From Brevibacterium permense (GTDB lineage: Bacteria > Actinomycetota > Actinomycetes > Actinomycetales > Brevibacteriaceae), in NCBI RefSeq assembly GCF_025506275.1, contig NZ_QYCP01000094.1:203331-267330 (forward strand): a stretch of 64,000 nt of DNA. Reading direction: 5' to 3'. The position numbers and the translations under genes were made by a program. The notes under the pieces were generated by a model. It saw nothing but the letters and a program-made list of their open reading frames with translations, was not told where the DNA came from and did not search any database. Each line of letters begins with the position of its first letter. The first letter of the stretch is position 1. Shown in pieces: positions 1 to 9,017 of this stretch.

Positions 1-308
1 GCGCCGCGAGCTGTCGACAGGCTCATGATCGGATGGGCATGAGCGTCAGTGAAGGCCGGTACGATCGTGCCGTCGAGATCGATGATCTCCGTAGCCGAGG
101 TGGCAGTCGCGTCTATCTCGGAAGCCGGCCCGAGTCCGATGATCATCCCGTCACTCACGGCGATCGCCACGGGCCCTGCACCATTCCCTATGCCCGGGTG
201 CGAGGATTCGGCGTCACCTCCGGCCGGGAGATTCACTTCGGCAGGGCCCATGGTGCGGATGGCTTGAGCGCGGATAATGAGTTCGGGTGATGGTCTGAAA
301 GTGCTCAT
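1..308 (-). CDS. Amidohydrolase, YtcJ-like, N-terminal part (runs off the window)
   Basis: Only the first ~102 codons are inside the window; the rest lies to the left. The reading frame ends in a typical amidohydrolase-3 N-terminus: a short beta-rich segment, then TIVPAFTDAHAHP with the metal-binding HxH pair. The ATG at 308 overlaps the stop of the upstream permease gene as ATGA, so the two are almost certainly one translationally coupled operon. The same motif occurs in the two complete amidohydrolases of this window (9370 and 15494). The family hydrolyses amide or ester bonds with a mono- or binuclear metal site; the substrate cannot be told. Confidence 0.85.
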   Translation of the reverse strand, partial: MSTFRPSPELIIRAQAIRTMGPAEVNLPAGGDAESSHPGIGNGAGPVAIAVSDGMIIGLGPASEIDATATSATEIIDLDGTIVPAFTDAHAHPIMSLSTARG

Positions 309-1708
309 TTGTGTCCTCTCTCGGGGTGGGTCACGGCGTTCAGGTCGGGGACATCTGCTTCGGAGAAGTCCATTGTCGGTACGGGACGGCTGAAGAAGTG
401 GGTCTTCGCGGCGAGGATGCCGACTCCGATGATTGCCCAGATGCCGCCGATCACCCAGGTGAATGGTTCGAGCGAGGTCCACAGCCAGATGCACAGACCG
501 AATCCGATGAGCGGAAGAAGGCCGTAGCGGATGATTCCCGTGACACTGCGTTCGCCGGTTCCTTTCGCTGGGAAGAGGTACGTCCGGATGACAGAGAGGT
601 TGACCATGCTGAAGGCGGCCAACGCACCGAAGCTGACCATGAATGCGACCTGGTCGAGGGACAGGAAGAGGCAGGACAAGGCGATGACCGAGACGACGCT
701 GGTCGCGATAACCGGAGTCTTGAATCGGCGTGAGAGGCGACCGAGCGGGCGGGGCAGGATTTCGTCGCGGCCCATCGAGAAGAGAATCCGAGAGACCGAG
801 ACCTGGCCGGCCAGTCCGGAGCCGAGACAGCCGGCGATCGTCGCGATCACCATGATGACACCGAATACATCGCCGCCAACGAAGTTGGCGAGCACCACCC
901 CGGCCGAATCGAGCACCTCCGAGGGAACTGCCGACCAGTCGTCCGGGTGGTAAGCCAGGGCGCCGACCCAAGAGACGAGGATGAAGATCCCACCGCCGAG
1001 GAGGGTGGTCAGAATGATGGCCCGCGGTATGTCACGGTTGGGGCGTTTGGCCTCCTCGGACAACGTGGAAACAGCGTCGAAGCCGAGGAAAGAGAGCGCA
1101 AGGATGGCGGCGCCGGTGAGTATCGGGCTGAATCCCTGGGAACCCGGGAGGAACGGCTCGAGCAGACCGGGAGCCTCCGGGTCGCCGATGGCCGATTTGA
1201 GTGCGAGGATTCCAAAGGTTGCCACGACGGCGGTGGAGACGGCGACGGTGGCGATATTGAACCGGCTGGCGAGTTTGATGCCGAGGATGTTGAAGATGTA
1301 GATGACGACGATCGCGATGAATGCCGGGATCTGCATCGGGATGCTCGGGAACTGGCCGCTGACGTAGAGGCCGAGGATGAGGAAGTTGAGCATCGGAATG
1401 AAAAGGTAGTCGAGCATGAGCAGCCAGCCGGCGAGGAACCCGACAGTGCCGCCGAAGGACTGCTGAACGTAGGTGTAGGACGAACCGGCGACGGGGAACT
1501 TGTGCACCATTGCCGCGTAGCTCAGAGCGGTGAAGAGCATCGCGACTAGAGCAACGACGTAAGACAGAGGCAGTCGTCCTTCGGTCACCTGGTTGACTAT
1601 CCCGTACGTGGTGAAGACGGTGCCCACGGCCATATAGGACAAGCCAAAGAGCGTCAGGCCCGTCAGGCCGAGCGCTCTCGTGAGGTGCGGTGCGGATTGC
1701 TGAGCCAC
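305..1708 (-). CDS. APC-superfamily amino acid/amine permease
   Basis: Predicted 467-residue inner-membrane permease with about 12 hydrophobic segments. The N-terminal TM1 region LTGLTLFGLSYMAVG and the segment SFLGFDAVSTLSEEAKRP match the APC family signature (GFDxxxxxxEE). I chose the GTG at 1708 because GAAGGAG lies 5 nt upstream; an open frame extends to 1771 but lacks a ribosome site. Its stop overlaps the amidohydrolase start, so it probably imports that enzyme's substrate or exchanges its product. Transcription likely starts in the 1709-1901 gap shared with the divergent LacI regulator. Substrate is not deducible. Confidence 0.88.
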   Translation of the reverse strand: MAQQSAPHLTRALGLTGLTLFGLSYMAVGTVFTTYGIVNQVTEGRLPLSYVVALVAMLFTALSYAAMVHKFPVAGSSYTYVQQSFGGTVGFLAGWLLMLDYLFIPMLNFLILGLYVSGQFPSIPMQIPAFIAIVVIYIFNILGIKLASRFNIATVAVSTAVVATFGILALKSAIGDPEAPGLLEPFLPGSQGFSPILTGAAILALSFLGFDAVSTLSEEAKRPNRDIPRAIILTTLLGGGIFILVSWVGALAYHPDDWSAVPSEVLDSAGVVLANFVGGDVFGVIMVIATIAGCLGSGLAGQVSVSRILFSMGRDEILPRPLGRLSRRFKTPVIATSVVSVIALSCLFLSLDQVAFMVSFGALAAFSMVNLSVIRTYLFPAKGTGERSVTGIIRYGLLPLIGFGLCIWLWTSLEPFTWVIGGIWAIIGVGILAAKTHFFSRPVPTMDFSEADVPDLNAVTHPERGHK

Positions 1709-1830
1709 GGTCTCTCCTTCGAGTGGGTGTCTCCGATGTGACGTCGAGTGCATTCGGCGTGAGGTCGACATAGCCGTCGTACGGTCGTTCTGGGGTCACA
1801 AGCAGCGTGCTGGGCGTATCTGATGCAGTG

Positions 1831-1848
1831 TTTCGTATCGATACTAAA
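1831..1848. promoter_or_regulatory. Candidate LacI-type operator
   Basis: TTTCGTATCGATACTAAA is an 18-bp palindrome with one mismatched pair and a central CG, the usual form of LacI/GalR-family operators. It lies between the divergent permease (start 1708) and LacI-family gene (start 1902), about 54 nt upstream of the latter. Binding is inferred from position and symmetry. Confidence 0.5.
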
Positions 1849-1901
1849 TCGGTTAAGTGATTGGCGCAACAGCTTCTCAACGTTCTGCTACGGTCAGACT
1901 C

Positions 1902-2927
1902 ATGACACAGCCTTGTCCTGCTACGCTCAAACAGGTTGCCGAGCAGGCGAAAGTCTCGCGAGCGGCGGCTTCCTTCGCGCTGTCCGGCCGACCGGGGGTC
2001 TCTGATACCACTCGGGCTCGAGTGCTGCGGATCGCTGAAGAGCTCGGATACTTCCCCAATCGCGCGGCTCGAAATCTACGGACGTCCACTTCGGGGATCA
2101 TCGCAATCTGCTTACCGCCGAACGTGACGACGATGAGTTACTACATGGAGGCGACCTTCGGTGTGATCGACCGCGCCGAGGCGTCAGGACGGGTAGTTAC
2201 GCTCATCCCTCATTCGCTCGAGGAGACTGGGCGACGTCGGCTGAACGCGGACGGAATCATCGCCTTCGATCCTTCCCCGGATGATCCGATGTTGGCCGAC
2301 CTGCTTGAGACCGGTCTGCCGCTGGTCAGCGGAGAAAGGATGCCGGCCGAGCTGTCGGCTCCTCGAGGTCAAGTCGTCTCGGATCATTCTGCTTCGACGA
2401 GGGAGATCCTCGATTCGTTCGCCGCCGCGGGCGCGACGTGCCCCGCCCTGATCACACCGCAGGAGCAGATGACGTGGGTGCTTGAGGTCGAGGCGGCCTA
2501 TCGACAGTGGTGTGAGACGCAAGGAGTGGCGCCGCGCCTCGAGGTCGCCTCGCTGGAGGACATTGCGGAATCGACGCGTCGAGCCACCCGTGCACTGCTC
2601 ACTGGCGATGATTCTGAGACGCCTATTGTCGACGCGATACTGGCGCTGACGGACGGCTCCGTGCTCAACGTCGTCACGTCGGCAGCGGAGTTCGGGCGCT
2701 CGGTCGGCGAGGATCTGCTGATCGCCGCAGCCGTTGACTCACCGGTCCTCGGTTACACCGACCCGGCGGTCACTGCGGTCGACCTGCGACCACGCGAGTT
2801 CGGCCGCACCTGCATGTCGGTGATGGAACGCGTTCTCGAAGCCGGCGACGCGGAGACTGGGCTGATCACCGAAGTCGTGGGCACGCGTGTCACTCACCGG
2901 GCGTCGACTGCCGGGCGGCGAAGGTGA
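1902..2927 (+). CDS. LacI-family transcriptional regulator
   Basis: 341-residue regulator. Residues ~6-55 form the LacI helix-turn-helix and hinge (TLKQVAEQAKVSRAAASFAL ... LGYFPNRAARNLRT); the rest is a periplasmic-binding-protein-like effector domain. The ATG at 1902 starts directly before the HTH; an upstream in-frame start at 1857 would add a non-family leader. It is divergent from the permease-amidohydrolase operon, with a palindrome between them, so local control of that operon and itself is likely. Effector domains of this family usually bind small ligands; which one is unknown. Confidence 0.9.
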   Translation: MTQPCPATLKQVAEQAKVSRAAASFALSGRPGVSDTTRARVLRIAEELGYFPNRAARNLRTSTSGIIAICLPPNVTTMSYYMEATFGVIDRAEASGRVVTLIPHSLEETGRRRLNADGIIAFDPSPDDPMLADLLETGLPLVSGERMPAELSAPRGQVVSDHSASTREILDSFAAAGATCPALITPQEQMTWVLEVEAAYRQWCETQGVAPRLEVASLEDIAESTRRATRALLTGDDSETPIVDAILALTDGSVLNVVTSAAEFGRSVGEDLLIAAAVDSPVLGYTDPAVTAVDLRPREFGRTCMSVMERVLEAGDAETGLITEVVGTRVTHRASTAGRRR

Positions 2928-2965
2928 GGCGAAGTTCGACAATCGGAGCCTGAAGCCGCCGGCCT

Positions 2966-3260
2966 CTAAACTCCGAACGATGCTGCACTAAGGTACCGGA
3001 ACCCTAGCGCTGAATCACGCAGTGGTTCCACCGCGGCCCGAAGCTCTTCGGCAGCAGCGGTCTTGAACTCGGTGAACCCGTCCATCGCCACGACCTCGAT
3101 ACCATCACGGTGCTCCTTCGACTGTCCGGCCAGCCACGATGTGAACACGGCCTTCGATTGTCCCTGGTCGGTGTCATGGCGCCACTCATCGTCGGCCGTC
3201 GGGATACACAGGAGCACTGTTTCTGAAACGGTGTCTTGCTGGCCCATACAGTGCAGGTCG
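2966..3260 (-). pseudogene. ISL3-family transposase remnant
   Basis: About 93 codons of a decayed transposase. The fragment contains DDEWRH, matching the first catalytic region of ISL3 transposases (VDEHxWRH), then with an internal deletion runs into AVFTSWLAGQSKEHRDGIEVVAMDGFTEFKTAAAEEL cut into its conserved pieces: EVVAMDGFT and FKTAAAEEL are family hallmarks. The homology stops after AAVEPL, before the usual MDPFHVV block. Neither terminal inverted repeats nor a complete frame are visible, so this is a dead relic. It fills most of the 2928-3295 gap; nothing else is recognisable there. Confidence 0.75.
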
Positions 3261-3295
3261 AGTGCATAGGGGCGGCAGAATGTGATGAAATCCAG

Positions 3296-3910
3296 TCATT
3301 CTGATGTCGTCTCCACCAGCCTGCACCCGGTCAGCACCTCGGCGTTGGCCGCGATGAGTTCGAAGATGTCATCGGCGTCGAGCGGTGTTCCGCCCATGAA
3401 GTGCAGTCCGTAGGCGTCCTCAAGAGCCACGAGGTTGCTCGCCGCCGTCTCCACGGGCAACGTCATCGTGAAAGCTCCCGCATCGACGCCCTCGGTGAGC
3501 ACCGCGGCGTAGAGCGAGACCTCGAGCCGGTAGAGCTCGGCCATGAGACCGGCATGGAAAGTATCCCTGTACGCGTGGGTGTGCAGCTCGTTGAGCACCT
3601 GGAAATCGATGTCGTCCGAGGACACGGGGATGCCGCTGCGGATCACCTGAGCCAACTTGGTCTCCGGGGTCTCATCTGCGATCCCCAGTTCGCGCCTTTT
3701 CCAATAGAAGCGGGATACCGCATCCTCGTGCACCTCGCGCACCAGATCGCCGAGGTCCGGGTAGTAGTAGGCCACCGACCCGGCCCCGACCTCGGAGTGC
3801 GCGGCCACGTCGATGGCACGCAGCCCGTTGAGTCCGCGCTCTGCGATCGCCTTCTTCGCCGCCTGCACCAGCTGTGCCCTACGGCCCTCCTGATTCTTCG
3901 GTCGCGCCAT
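3296..3910 (-). CDS. TetR-family regulator of the adjacent amine-degradation operon
   Basis: 204 residues. Residues ~1-60 carry a TetR helix-turn-helix (RRAQLVQAAKKAIAERGL ... GAGSVAYYYPDLGDLV), followed by an all-helical ligand domain. Start taken at MARPKNQ (ATG 3910); an upstream GTG frame to 4012 lies in the divergent promoter and is unlikely. It diverges from the permease/amine oxidase genes, which suggests it represses them until the amine or an aldehyde product binds. It resembles the TetR at 53620 (shared MARP start and YYYPD motif), also placed beside an APC permease. Confidence 0.88.
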   Translation of the reverse strand: MARPKNQEGRRAQLVQAAKKAIAERGLNGLRAIDVAAHSEVGAGSVAYYYPDLGDLVREVHEDAVSRFYWKRRELGIADETPETKLAQVIRSGIPVSSDDIDFQVLNELHTHAYRDTFHAGLMAELYRLEVSLYAAVLTEGVDAGAFTMTLPVETAASNLVALEDAYGLHFMGGTPLDADDIFELIAANAEVLTGCRLVETTSE

Positions 3911-4047
3911 GGCCCCATTATCTCCTGAAGTGATGCAGGCAAACGCAGATCGGTATGACCGCACCTCTGTCAATCGGCGATCGTCCGTGCAATTCTTTAC
4001 GGTGTAACTCAAAGAACTCTATCGGACGCCCACTCACAAGGAGGTGG

Positions 4048-5604
4048 ATGGTGTCTTCCCTTGAACGCACGACTGCATATGCGGACGAACAGAAGCAGCA
4101 TCTGAAGAAGACGCTCGGCCGATTCGACATCGTGCTCATCGTCATGTCGGCGGTCTTGAGCATTGAGGTCCTCGCCGAGACCGCGGGATTCGGAGCGGAG
4201 ACCTTCACCTGGACACTCGTCCTCGCGATCTTCTTCCTCGTGCCCTACGCCCTCGTCTTCGCCGAGACCGGCAGCACCTTCGTCGGCGAGGGCGGAGCCT
4301 ATATCTGGGTCCGCCAGGCCTTCGGACGCCCCGCAGGCGCGATCGCCTCGATACTGAGCTGGGTCACTCAGCCGGTGTGGGTGGGCGGCTCAATGGCCTT
4401 CCTCGCCGCCGGCACCTGGAACCAGTTCATCAGCCCGCTCGAGGCCGGATCGATCGGCGACTGGATCTTCAAGATCGTCTTCATCTGGATCACGGTGATC
4501 GCGGCGATCCTGTCGTTGGCGAAGGCGAAGTGGCTGCCCACCCTCGGGGGCGTGCTCAAGGTCGTCTTCATCGCGTTCTTCCTCTTCACTACGATCATCT
4601 ACGCCGCCCAGCACGGAGTTCAGCCGCTCCACCTCTCGGACTTCAGCCCCAGCCTCGGCGGTTTCCTCGGGCTCGTCCCGCTCCTGCTCTTCTCCTACCT
4701 CGGGTTCGAGGCCTCGAACAGCGCCTCGGACGAGATGAAGAACCCGAAGAAGGACATCCCCGTCGCAATCGCACGTTCCGGTTTCATCTCCGCGCTCTGC
4801 TATCTCCTACCGGTCCTCGCCATGCTGCTCGTGTTGCCGACCGAGACGATCACCGGCATCGGCGGACTCCTCGACGCCGTGCAGACGGTCTTCACCGTCT
4901 ACGGTCCCGCCGCTGAGATCATGGTGGTACTCGCAGCCCTGATGTTCGTCATCATCCTCGCCTCCCAAGGCGCGGCGTGGATGATCATGAGCGATCGGAT
5001 GCAGGCACTGACCGCGGCCGACGGCGCCTTCTTCGGAGGATTCTTCGGCAAGATCTCCCGCAGCCTCGGCACCCCGGTCAACGTCAACCTGCTCTCGGGC
5101 ACCGTCGCCACGGTCTTCCTCATCGCGGCCATGCAGCTCAGCGGTGACGCCGGTGCACTGTTCGGGGTCGTCCTCTCGATCTCCATCTCGACCTTCCTGC
5201 TCAGCTACCTGCTCATCATCCCCGCGGCAATCAAGTTGCGGTGGAAGCACCCCGGCATCGAACGCCCCTTCCGGGTGCCAGTCAGCAATGTCGGGTTCAC
5301 CATCCTCGGCGGCATCGCCTTCCTCTGGATCCTGCTCGGCTCCTGGGTCGCGATCTTCCCCGGCACGCTCGATCAACTCTTCGGCCAGGAGTACAACTTC
5401 CTCGACGAATGGGGCGTCGATCAGGGCCCATTCACTGCGCTCACTCTCGGCACCCTCGTCGCCCTGGGCGCACTTGCGCTCATCGGGTATGTGCGCGGGC
5501 ACAGGATCCGCGTCTACCGCCCCGTTCCCGCGGACCCTCAGGATCTGCTCGACGACCTCGACCCCGCTCTCGACAGCAAACTCAATACACAGAAAGGCAT
5601 GTGA
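4048..5604 (+). CDS. APC-superfamily amine/amino acid permease
   Basis: About 518 residues with 12 or more hydrophobic helices; LLFSYLGFEASNSASDEMKNPKKDIP is the APC signature region, here interrupted at its conserved GFEASN...E core. AAGGAGG at 4038-4044 serves two adjacent starts, ATG 4048 and GTG 4051; the GTG has the better 6-nt spacing. The stop is 7 nt before the amine oxidase start, so the two form an operon. Import of an arylalkylamine or similar amine for oxidation is the natural inference. The long hydrophilic C-terminus is cytoplasmic. Confidence 0.88.
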   Translation: MVSSLERTTAYADEQKQHLKKTLGRFDIVLIVMSAVLSIEVLAETAGFGAETFTWTLVLAIFFLVPYALVFAETGSTFVGEGGAYIWVRQAFGRPAGAIASILSWVTQPVWVGGSMAFLAAGTWNQFISPLEAGSIGDWIFKIVFIWITVIAAILSLAKAKWLPTLGGVLKVVFIAFFLFTTIIYAAQHGVQPLHLSDFSPSLGGFLGLVPLLLFSYLGFEASNSASDEMKNPKKDIPVAIARSGFISALCYLLPVLAMLLVLPTETITGIGGLLDAVQTVFTVYGPAAEIMVVLAALMFVIILASQGAAWMIMSDRMQALTAADGAFFGGFFGKISRSLGTPVNVNLLSGTVATVFLIAAMQLSGDAGALFGVVLSISISTFLLSYLLIIPAAIKLRWKHPGIERPFRVPVSNVGFTILGGIAFLWILLGSWVAIFPGTLDQLFGQEYNFLDEWGVDQGPFTALTLGTLVALGALALIGYVRGHRIRVYRPVPADPQDLLDDLDPALDSKLNTQKGM

Positions 5605-5610
5605 AAACTC

Positions 5611-7572
5611 ATGACTGCACCGACAACGACTGCCGTCGGCACTTCGACTGCACATCCCCTCGACCGCCTGACCGGTGAGGAGATCGAGCTCAACCGGGCC
5701 ATCATCGTCGATGCCGGCCACGTGAGCGAACAGACATTGTTCGCGCTCGTCAGCCTCGTCGAACCGGATAAGCGCGAGGTCATCGCAGGTGCCACCGATC
5801 TCGACCGCCGGGTGCGCTCGCTCATCATCGAGCGCAGCACCGGGGAGCAGACGGAGCTCCTCGTCTCGCTGACCGAGCGCAAGGTGCTGATCGCTCGGGT
5901 GCTTGATGTCGCGGCCGAAGGTCAGGCACCGATCACCATGACCGAGTACGAAGAGGCCGAGCAGATGATCCGCAATGACGCGACGTGGCGGGCGGCCGTT
6001 GAGGCTCGCGGCATCACCGATGTCGAGACCGTGCGCATCTGCGCGCTCTCGGCCGGATGCTTTGACATTCCCGGCGAGGCCGGCCGCCGCCTCGTGCGCG
6101 GTTCGTCGTTCATCCAGTCGGACCCGCAGGACAATGCGTGGGCGCATCCGCTCGAGGGGCTCGTCGCCTACCTCGACCTCAACACAGGGGAGGTCGTCGA
6201 GGTCGTCGACACCGACATCGTCCCTGTGCCCCAGGAACGCTTCGACTATCACCTCGACTCCTGGCTGCCCGAACCGCGGACGACGCAGAAGCCGATCGAG
6301 ATCACCCAGCCCGAGGGTGCGAGCTTCACCCTGAACGGGGATGTGCTCGATTGGGAGAAGTGGCAGGTGCGACTCGGTTTCGACCCGGTCGAAGGGCTTG
6401 TGCTCCATCAGATCAGCTTCGATGACGAGGGCGAGCGACGCCCCATCGTCTATCGCGCCTCGGTGGCGGAGATGGTCGTGCCCTACGGTGACCCCAGCCC
6501 GGTGCGCTTCTGGCAGAACTACTTCGACGCCGGCGAGTACTCGATGGGCAAGAACACGAACTCGCTCGAACTGGGCTGCGACTGCCTCGGCGAGATCCAC
6601 TACTCGGACGCCGTGCTCGCCGATGATCAGGGGCATGCGCACACGATCACGAACGCCATCTGCATCCACGAGGAGGATGCAGGGATCCTGTTCAAGCACA
6701 CCGACGAGTTCACCGGAGCCGTCGACGTGCGCCGCAACCGCCGACTCGTCATCTCCTTCTTCATCACCGTCGGCAACTACGACTACGGCTTCTACTGGTA
6801 CCTCTACCTCGACGGCACGATCGAACTCGAGTGCAAAGCCACCGGCATCGTCTACACGGCCGCATACGGCGACGAGGCTCAGCGGCAGCGCTGGTCGTCA
6901 CCGCTCGGCGACGAGGGACTGGGCATGCCCTTCCACCAGCACATGTTCTGCGCCCGCCTCGACATGCAGGTCGACGGCATCGCCAACGCCGTCGACGAGC
7001 AGGAGGCAGTCCGCGTGCCCTTCGGCGACGACAACCCCTACGGCAACGCCTTCACCCGCAAGCTCACCCGGCTCACCGCCGAGGGCGGACGGACAGCCGA
7101 TGGGGAGGCCGGACGAGTCTGGCACATCGTCAATCCGGACAAGACCAACCGGCACGGGTTCCCCGTTGGCTATGAGCTGCGGGTGCCCGACGAGCCGACG
7201 ATGATGGCGGCCGAGGGCTCGTCGATCTCGAAGCGGGCAGGTTTCGGCTCGAAGCACATGTGGCTGACGCATTTCGATGCGGACGAGCGTTTCCCTTCGG
7301 GCACGTATCCGAATCAGAACCCGGGGGCCGGGACCATTACGCAGTGGGTCGAGCAGCAGCGTCCGGTCGACGGTGATGACATCGTCGTGTGGGCGTCGTT
7401 TGCGATGACGCACTTTCCCCGTCCCGAGGACTGGCCGATCATGCCCGTCGACAAGCTCGGGTTCACAATGAAGCCGTATGGCTTCTTCGACCGGAATCCC
7501 GCGCTCGACGTGCCGCGCCCGAAGTCGGGTCACTGCGGTACGGATTCCGGTCACGCCTGCGAGTGTGACTGA
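5611..7572 (+). CDS. tynA: Copper-containing primary-amine oxidase (TPQ enzyme)
   Basis: 653 residues, usual length for bacterial copper amine oxidases. The enzyme oxidises primary amines to aldehyde, ammonia and hydrogen peroxide. Visible active site: the NYDY motif, where Tyr390 would be converted to topaquinone; catalytic base Asp306 in YFDAGEYSMG; copper ligands His442 and His444 (FHQHMFC) and His601 (MTHFPRP). N2/N3 domains precede the large C-terminal beta-sandwich. No signal peptide is apparent, as in Arthrobacter phenylethylamine and histamine oxidases, which it resembles. It is co-transcribed with an amine permease, and a His-rich membrane protein follows 12 nt downstream. Confidence 0.95.
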   Translation: MTAPTTTAVGTSTAHPLDRLTGEEIELNRAIIVDAGHVSEQTLFALVSLVEPDKREVIAGATDLDRRVRSLIIERSTGEQTELLVSLTERKVLIARVLDVAAEGQAPITMTEYEEAEQMIRNDATWRAAVEARGITDVETVRICALSAGCFDIPGEAGRRLVRGSSFIQSDPQDNAWAHPLEGLVAYLDLNTGEVVEVVDTDIVPVPQERFDYHLDSWLPEPRTTQKPIEITQPEGASFTLNGDVLDWEKWQVRLGFDPVEGLVLHQISFDDEGERRPIVYRASVAEMVVPYGDPSPVRFWQNYFDAGEYSMGKNTNSLELGCDCLGEIHYSDAVLADDQGHAHTITNAICIHEEDAGILFKHTDEFTGAVDVRRNRRLVISFFITVGNYDYGFYWYLYLDGTIELECKATGIVYTAAYGDEAQRQRWSSPLGDEGLGMPFHQHMFCARLDMQVDGIANAVDEQEAVRVPFGDDNPYGNAFTRKLTRLTAEGGRTADGEAGRVWHIVNPDKTNRHGFPVGYELRVPDEPTMMAAEGSSISKRAGFGSKHMWLTHFDADERFPSGTYPNQNPGAGTITQWVEQQRPVDGDDIVVWASFAMTHFPRPEDWPIMPVDKLGFTMKPYGFFDRNPALDVPRPKSGHCGTDSGHACECD

Positions 7573-7584
7573 CGGGCGCAGACG

Positions 7585-8232
7585 ATGAGCAGCCTCGCCT
7601 CTTTCCTCATGGTCGCCTCGGGGATCCTGTGCCTGATCGGGGTCGTCGCCGCGAGGGGGAGGCCGGCCATCGTCGCAGCAACGGTGATGGTCCTTGCCAT
7701 GGTCGACCTCGCCTTTACCGCGGTGGTTCCGTCTGTGATCTGGTCTGCGGCGCTGCTCATCGCAGGGCTCTGCCTGGCTGTCTCCCTGCGATCACAGTCA
7801 AGCGTCCCCTCGCCGAGGCGGTCCCCCGCTCTCGTTGCGAGCGGCGCGGGCGGCATCCCCTGGTCCGAGGTCGACCTTGGTGGTCGGGCATCGACCGCGT
7901 CCGACCGCTGCGCGTCAAAGCCTGATTCCCATTCGGGCCCGACGGCTGCCATCCTCTCCGCCATCACCTATCCGGTCATGGCGTGGCAGGTCCTCAACCA
8001 TGGGGCCCACATGAGCGGTGCAACGCATACCGGCGGTCATGGAACCGGCGGCCATGGGCTGCATGCCGGTGACATGTCGCTCATCAGCACGTTTCTCACA
8101 GTGGCCGTTGTCGTCCTAGCTGTGCTCTTGGTGATCTGTGCCGTCCACGACATCGCCCGCAGGCGTCCACTGGTCTCACTCGACTGCTGGGGTATGGCAG
8201 CGATGATCGTGGTGATGCAGTTCCTTCACTGA
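7585..8232 (+). CDS. His/Gly-rich integral membrane protein (DUF5134-like)
   Basis: 215 residues. Three hydrophobic segments at ~5-70, a variable hydrophilic stretch, further hydrophobic segments near 125-140 and 160-180, and one at the C-terminus. The loop around residues 137-160 is rich in His, Met and Gly (GAHMSGATHTGGHG, then GHGLHAGDM), which suggests metal binding. It starts 12 nt after the copper amine oxidase stop, so a role in copper supply is a reasonable guess but unproven. The family assignment is from overall pattern only. Confidence 0.65.
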   Translation: MSSLASFLMVASGILCLIGVVAARGRPAIVAATVMVLAMVDLAFTAVVPSVIWSAALLIAGLCLAVSLRSQSSVPSPRRSPALVASGAGGIPWSEVDLGGRASTASDRCASKPDSHSGPTAAILSAITYPVMAWQVLNHGAHMSGATHTGGHGTGGHGLHAGDMSLISTFLTVAVVVLAVLLVICAVHDIARRRPLVSLDCWGMAAMIVVMQFLH

Positions 8233-8257
8233 GCGGGTTCCACAGTGAGCGGAATCT

Positions 8258-8584
8258 TCACTGGCTCGCGAAGTAGAGATCCGAATGCGCCGCGCATCGG
8301 GGGTTGAACGGCGCGGCGCATTTCGGACATTCATTGACGGCCTTGTACGTCTCGATCGTCATTTCGGTCCAGCAGTTCCCGCACAGGATGGCGGGCTGGT
8401 CGAACTTCTCGCGTGGCCACTGCTGTGCGGGATGATCCGCAGTCTCGGAATGGCACAGGTGGCAGGGATAGTAACGATCGCAACAGACGAATCGGATGGC
8501 GATAATGTCAAGTTCGGTCGCGTAGTGGACGCACCGAGTCTGCTCATCGACCGTCGGGCCGAATACTTCAGGGGTCCGATTCAC
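8258..8584 (-). CDS. CHY zinc finger protein
   Basis: 108 residues. RCVHY near residue 17, then CCDRYYPCHLCH, CGNCW and CPKCAAPFNPRCAAH give the full set of Cys/His ligands of a CHY-type zinc finger, which binds three zinc ions. In fungi the domain occurs in Hot13 and in plants in RING ligases; small bacterial stand-alone versions have no settled function. The gene converges on the His-rich membrane protein gene with a 25-bp gap and stands alone. Confidence 0.9.
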   Translation of the reverse strand: MNRTPEVFGPTVDEQTRCVHYATELDIIAIRFVCCDRYYPCHLCHSETADHPAQQWPREKFDQPAILCGNCWTEMTIETYKAVNECPKCAAPFNPRCAAHSDLYFASQ

Positions 8585-8694
8585 GGCTCTCCTGCCTTTC
8601 GAGGATTGGACCGATAAGAGCCCGGCACAACAGACGCAAACCGTGCACTGTCACTGGAGAACTCCGTTGCAAGTCGGCACTACAGTACCGCGAA

Positions 8695-8728
8695 GAAAGG
8701 AGGGGCCGCGACGGCTGCCCCTCCTTTC
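8695..8728. terminator. Hairpin terminator after the truncated deaminase
   Basis: GAAAGGAGGGGC and GCCCCTCCTTTC form a perfect 12-bp stem with a 10-nt loop. It lies 10 nt past the stop of the deaminase remnant (minus strand), and the plus-strand side continues CTTTCGTTTG. It is symmetric enough to act in both directions. Confidence 0.7.
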
Positions 8729-8738
8729 GTTTGTCGGA

Positions 8739-9012
8739 TCAGCTCGTCCTGCGGGTCCAGAACCCTTGATGAGCGATAGTAGCCTCATCCTCCAACAACG
8801 GACCGACAACGTCGATCTCTCGCTGCCCCCGCGACAGCACTTCCCGGCAGGGGAGGTCAAATGTCGGATTCTCGGGGTCGTCACCAGCCAGCGCCAGCAG
8901 ACGGCGCTCAGACAAGGCATAGACGATCCGCCCGATGCCCGTCCAGTAGATGACTCCAGTACACATGACGCACGGCTCAGCACTGCCGACAAGCGAGTAC
9001 TTGCAGTCGACG
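8739..9012 (-). pseudogene. Nucleoside/cytidine deaminase-like gene, 5' part deleted
   Basis: The last ~90 codons of a zinc deaminase of the tRNA-adenosine/guanine deaminase superfamily: SAEPCVMCTGVIYWTGI holds the PCxxC zinc motif, and the tail through FDLPCREVL and VVGPLLEDEA is family-like. The upstream HAE motif carrying the third zinc ligand and the proton-shuttle glutamate is missing, because homology stops near 9012, where a LysR remnant begins on the other strand. Without HAE it cannot be active. Confidence 0.75.
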
Positions 9013-9017
9013 CAGAC

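Noticed and set aside
4807..6699. 630-codon open frame on the minus strand
   Set aside because: It lies entirely opposite the permease and amine oxidase genes, lacks a family match and has the Glu/Asp/Arg-heavy composition of antisense frames in high-GC DNA.
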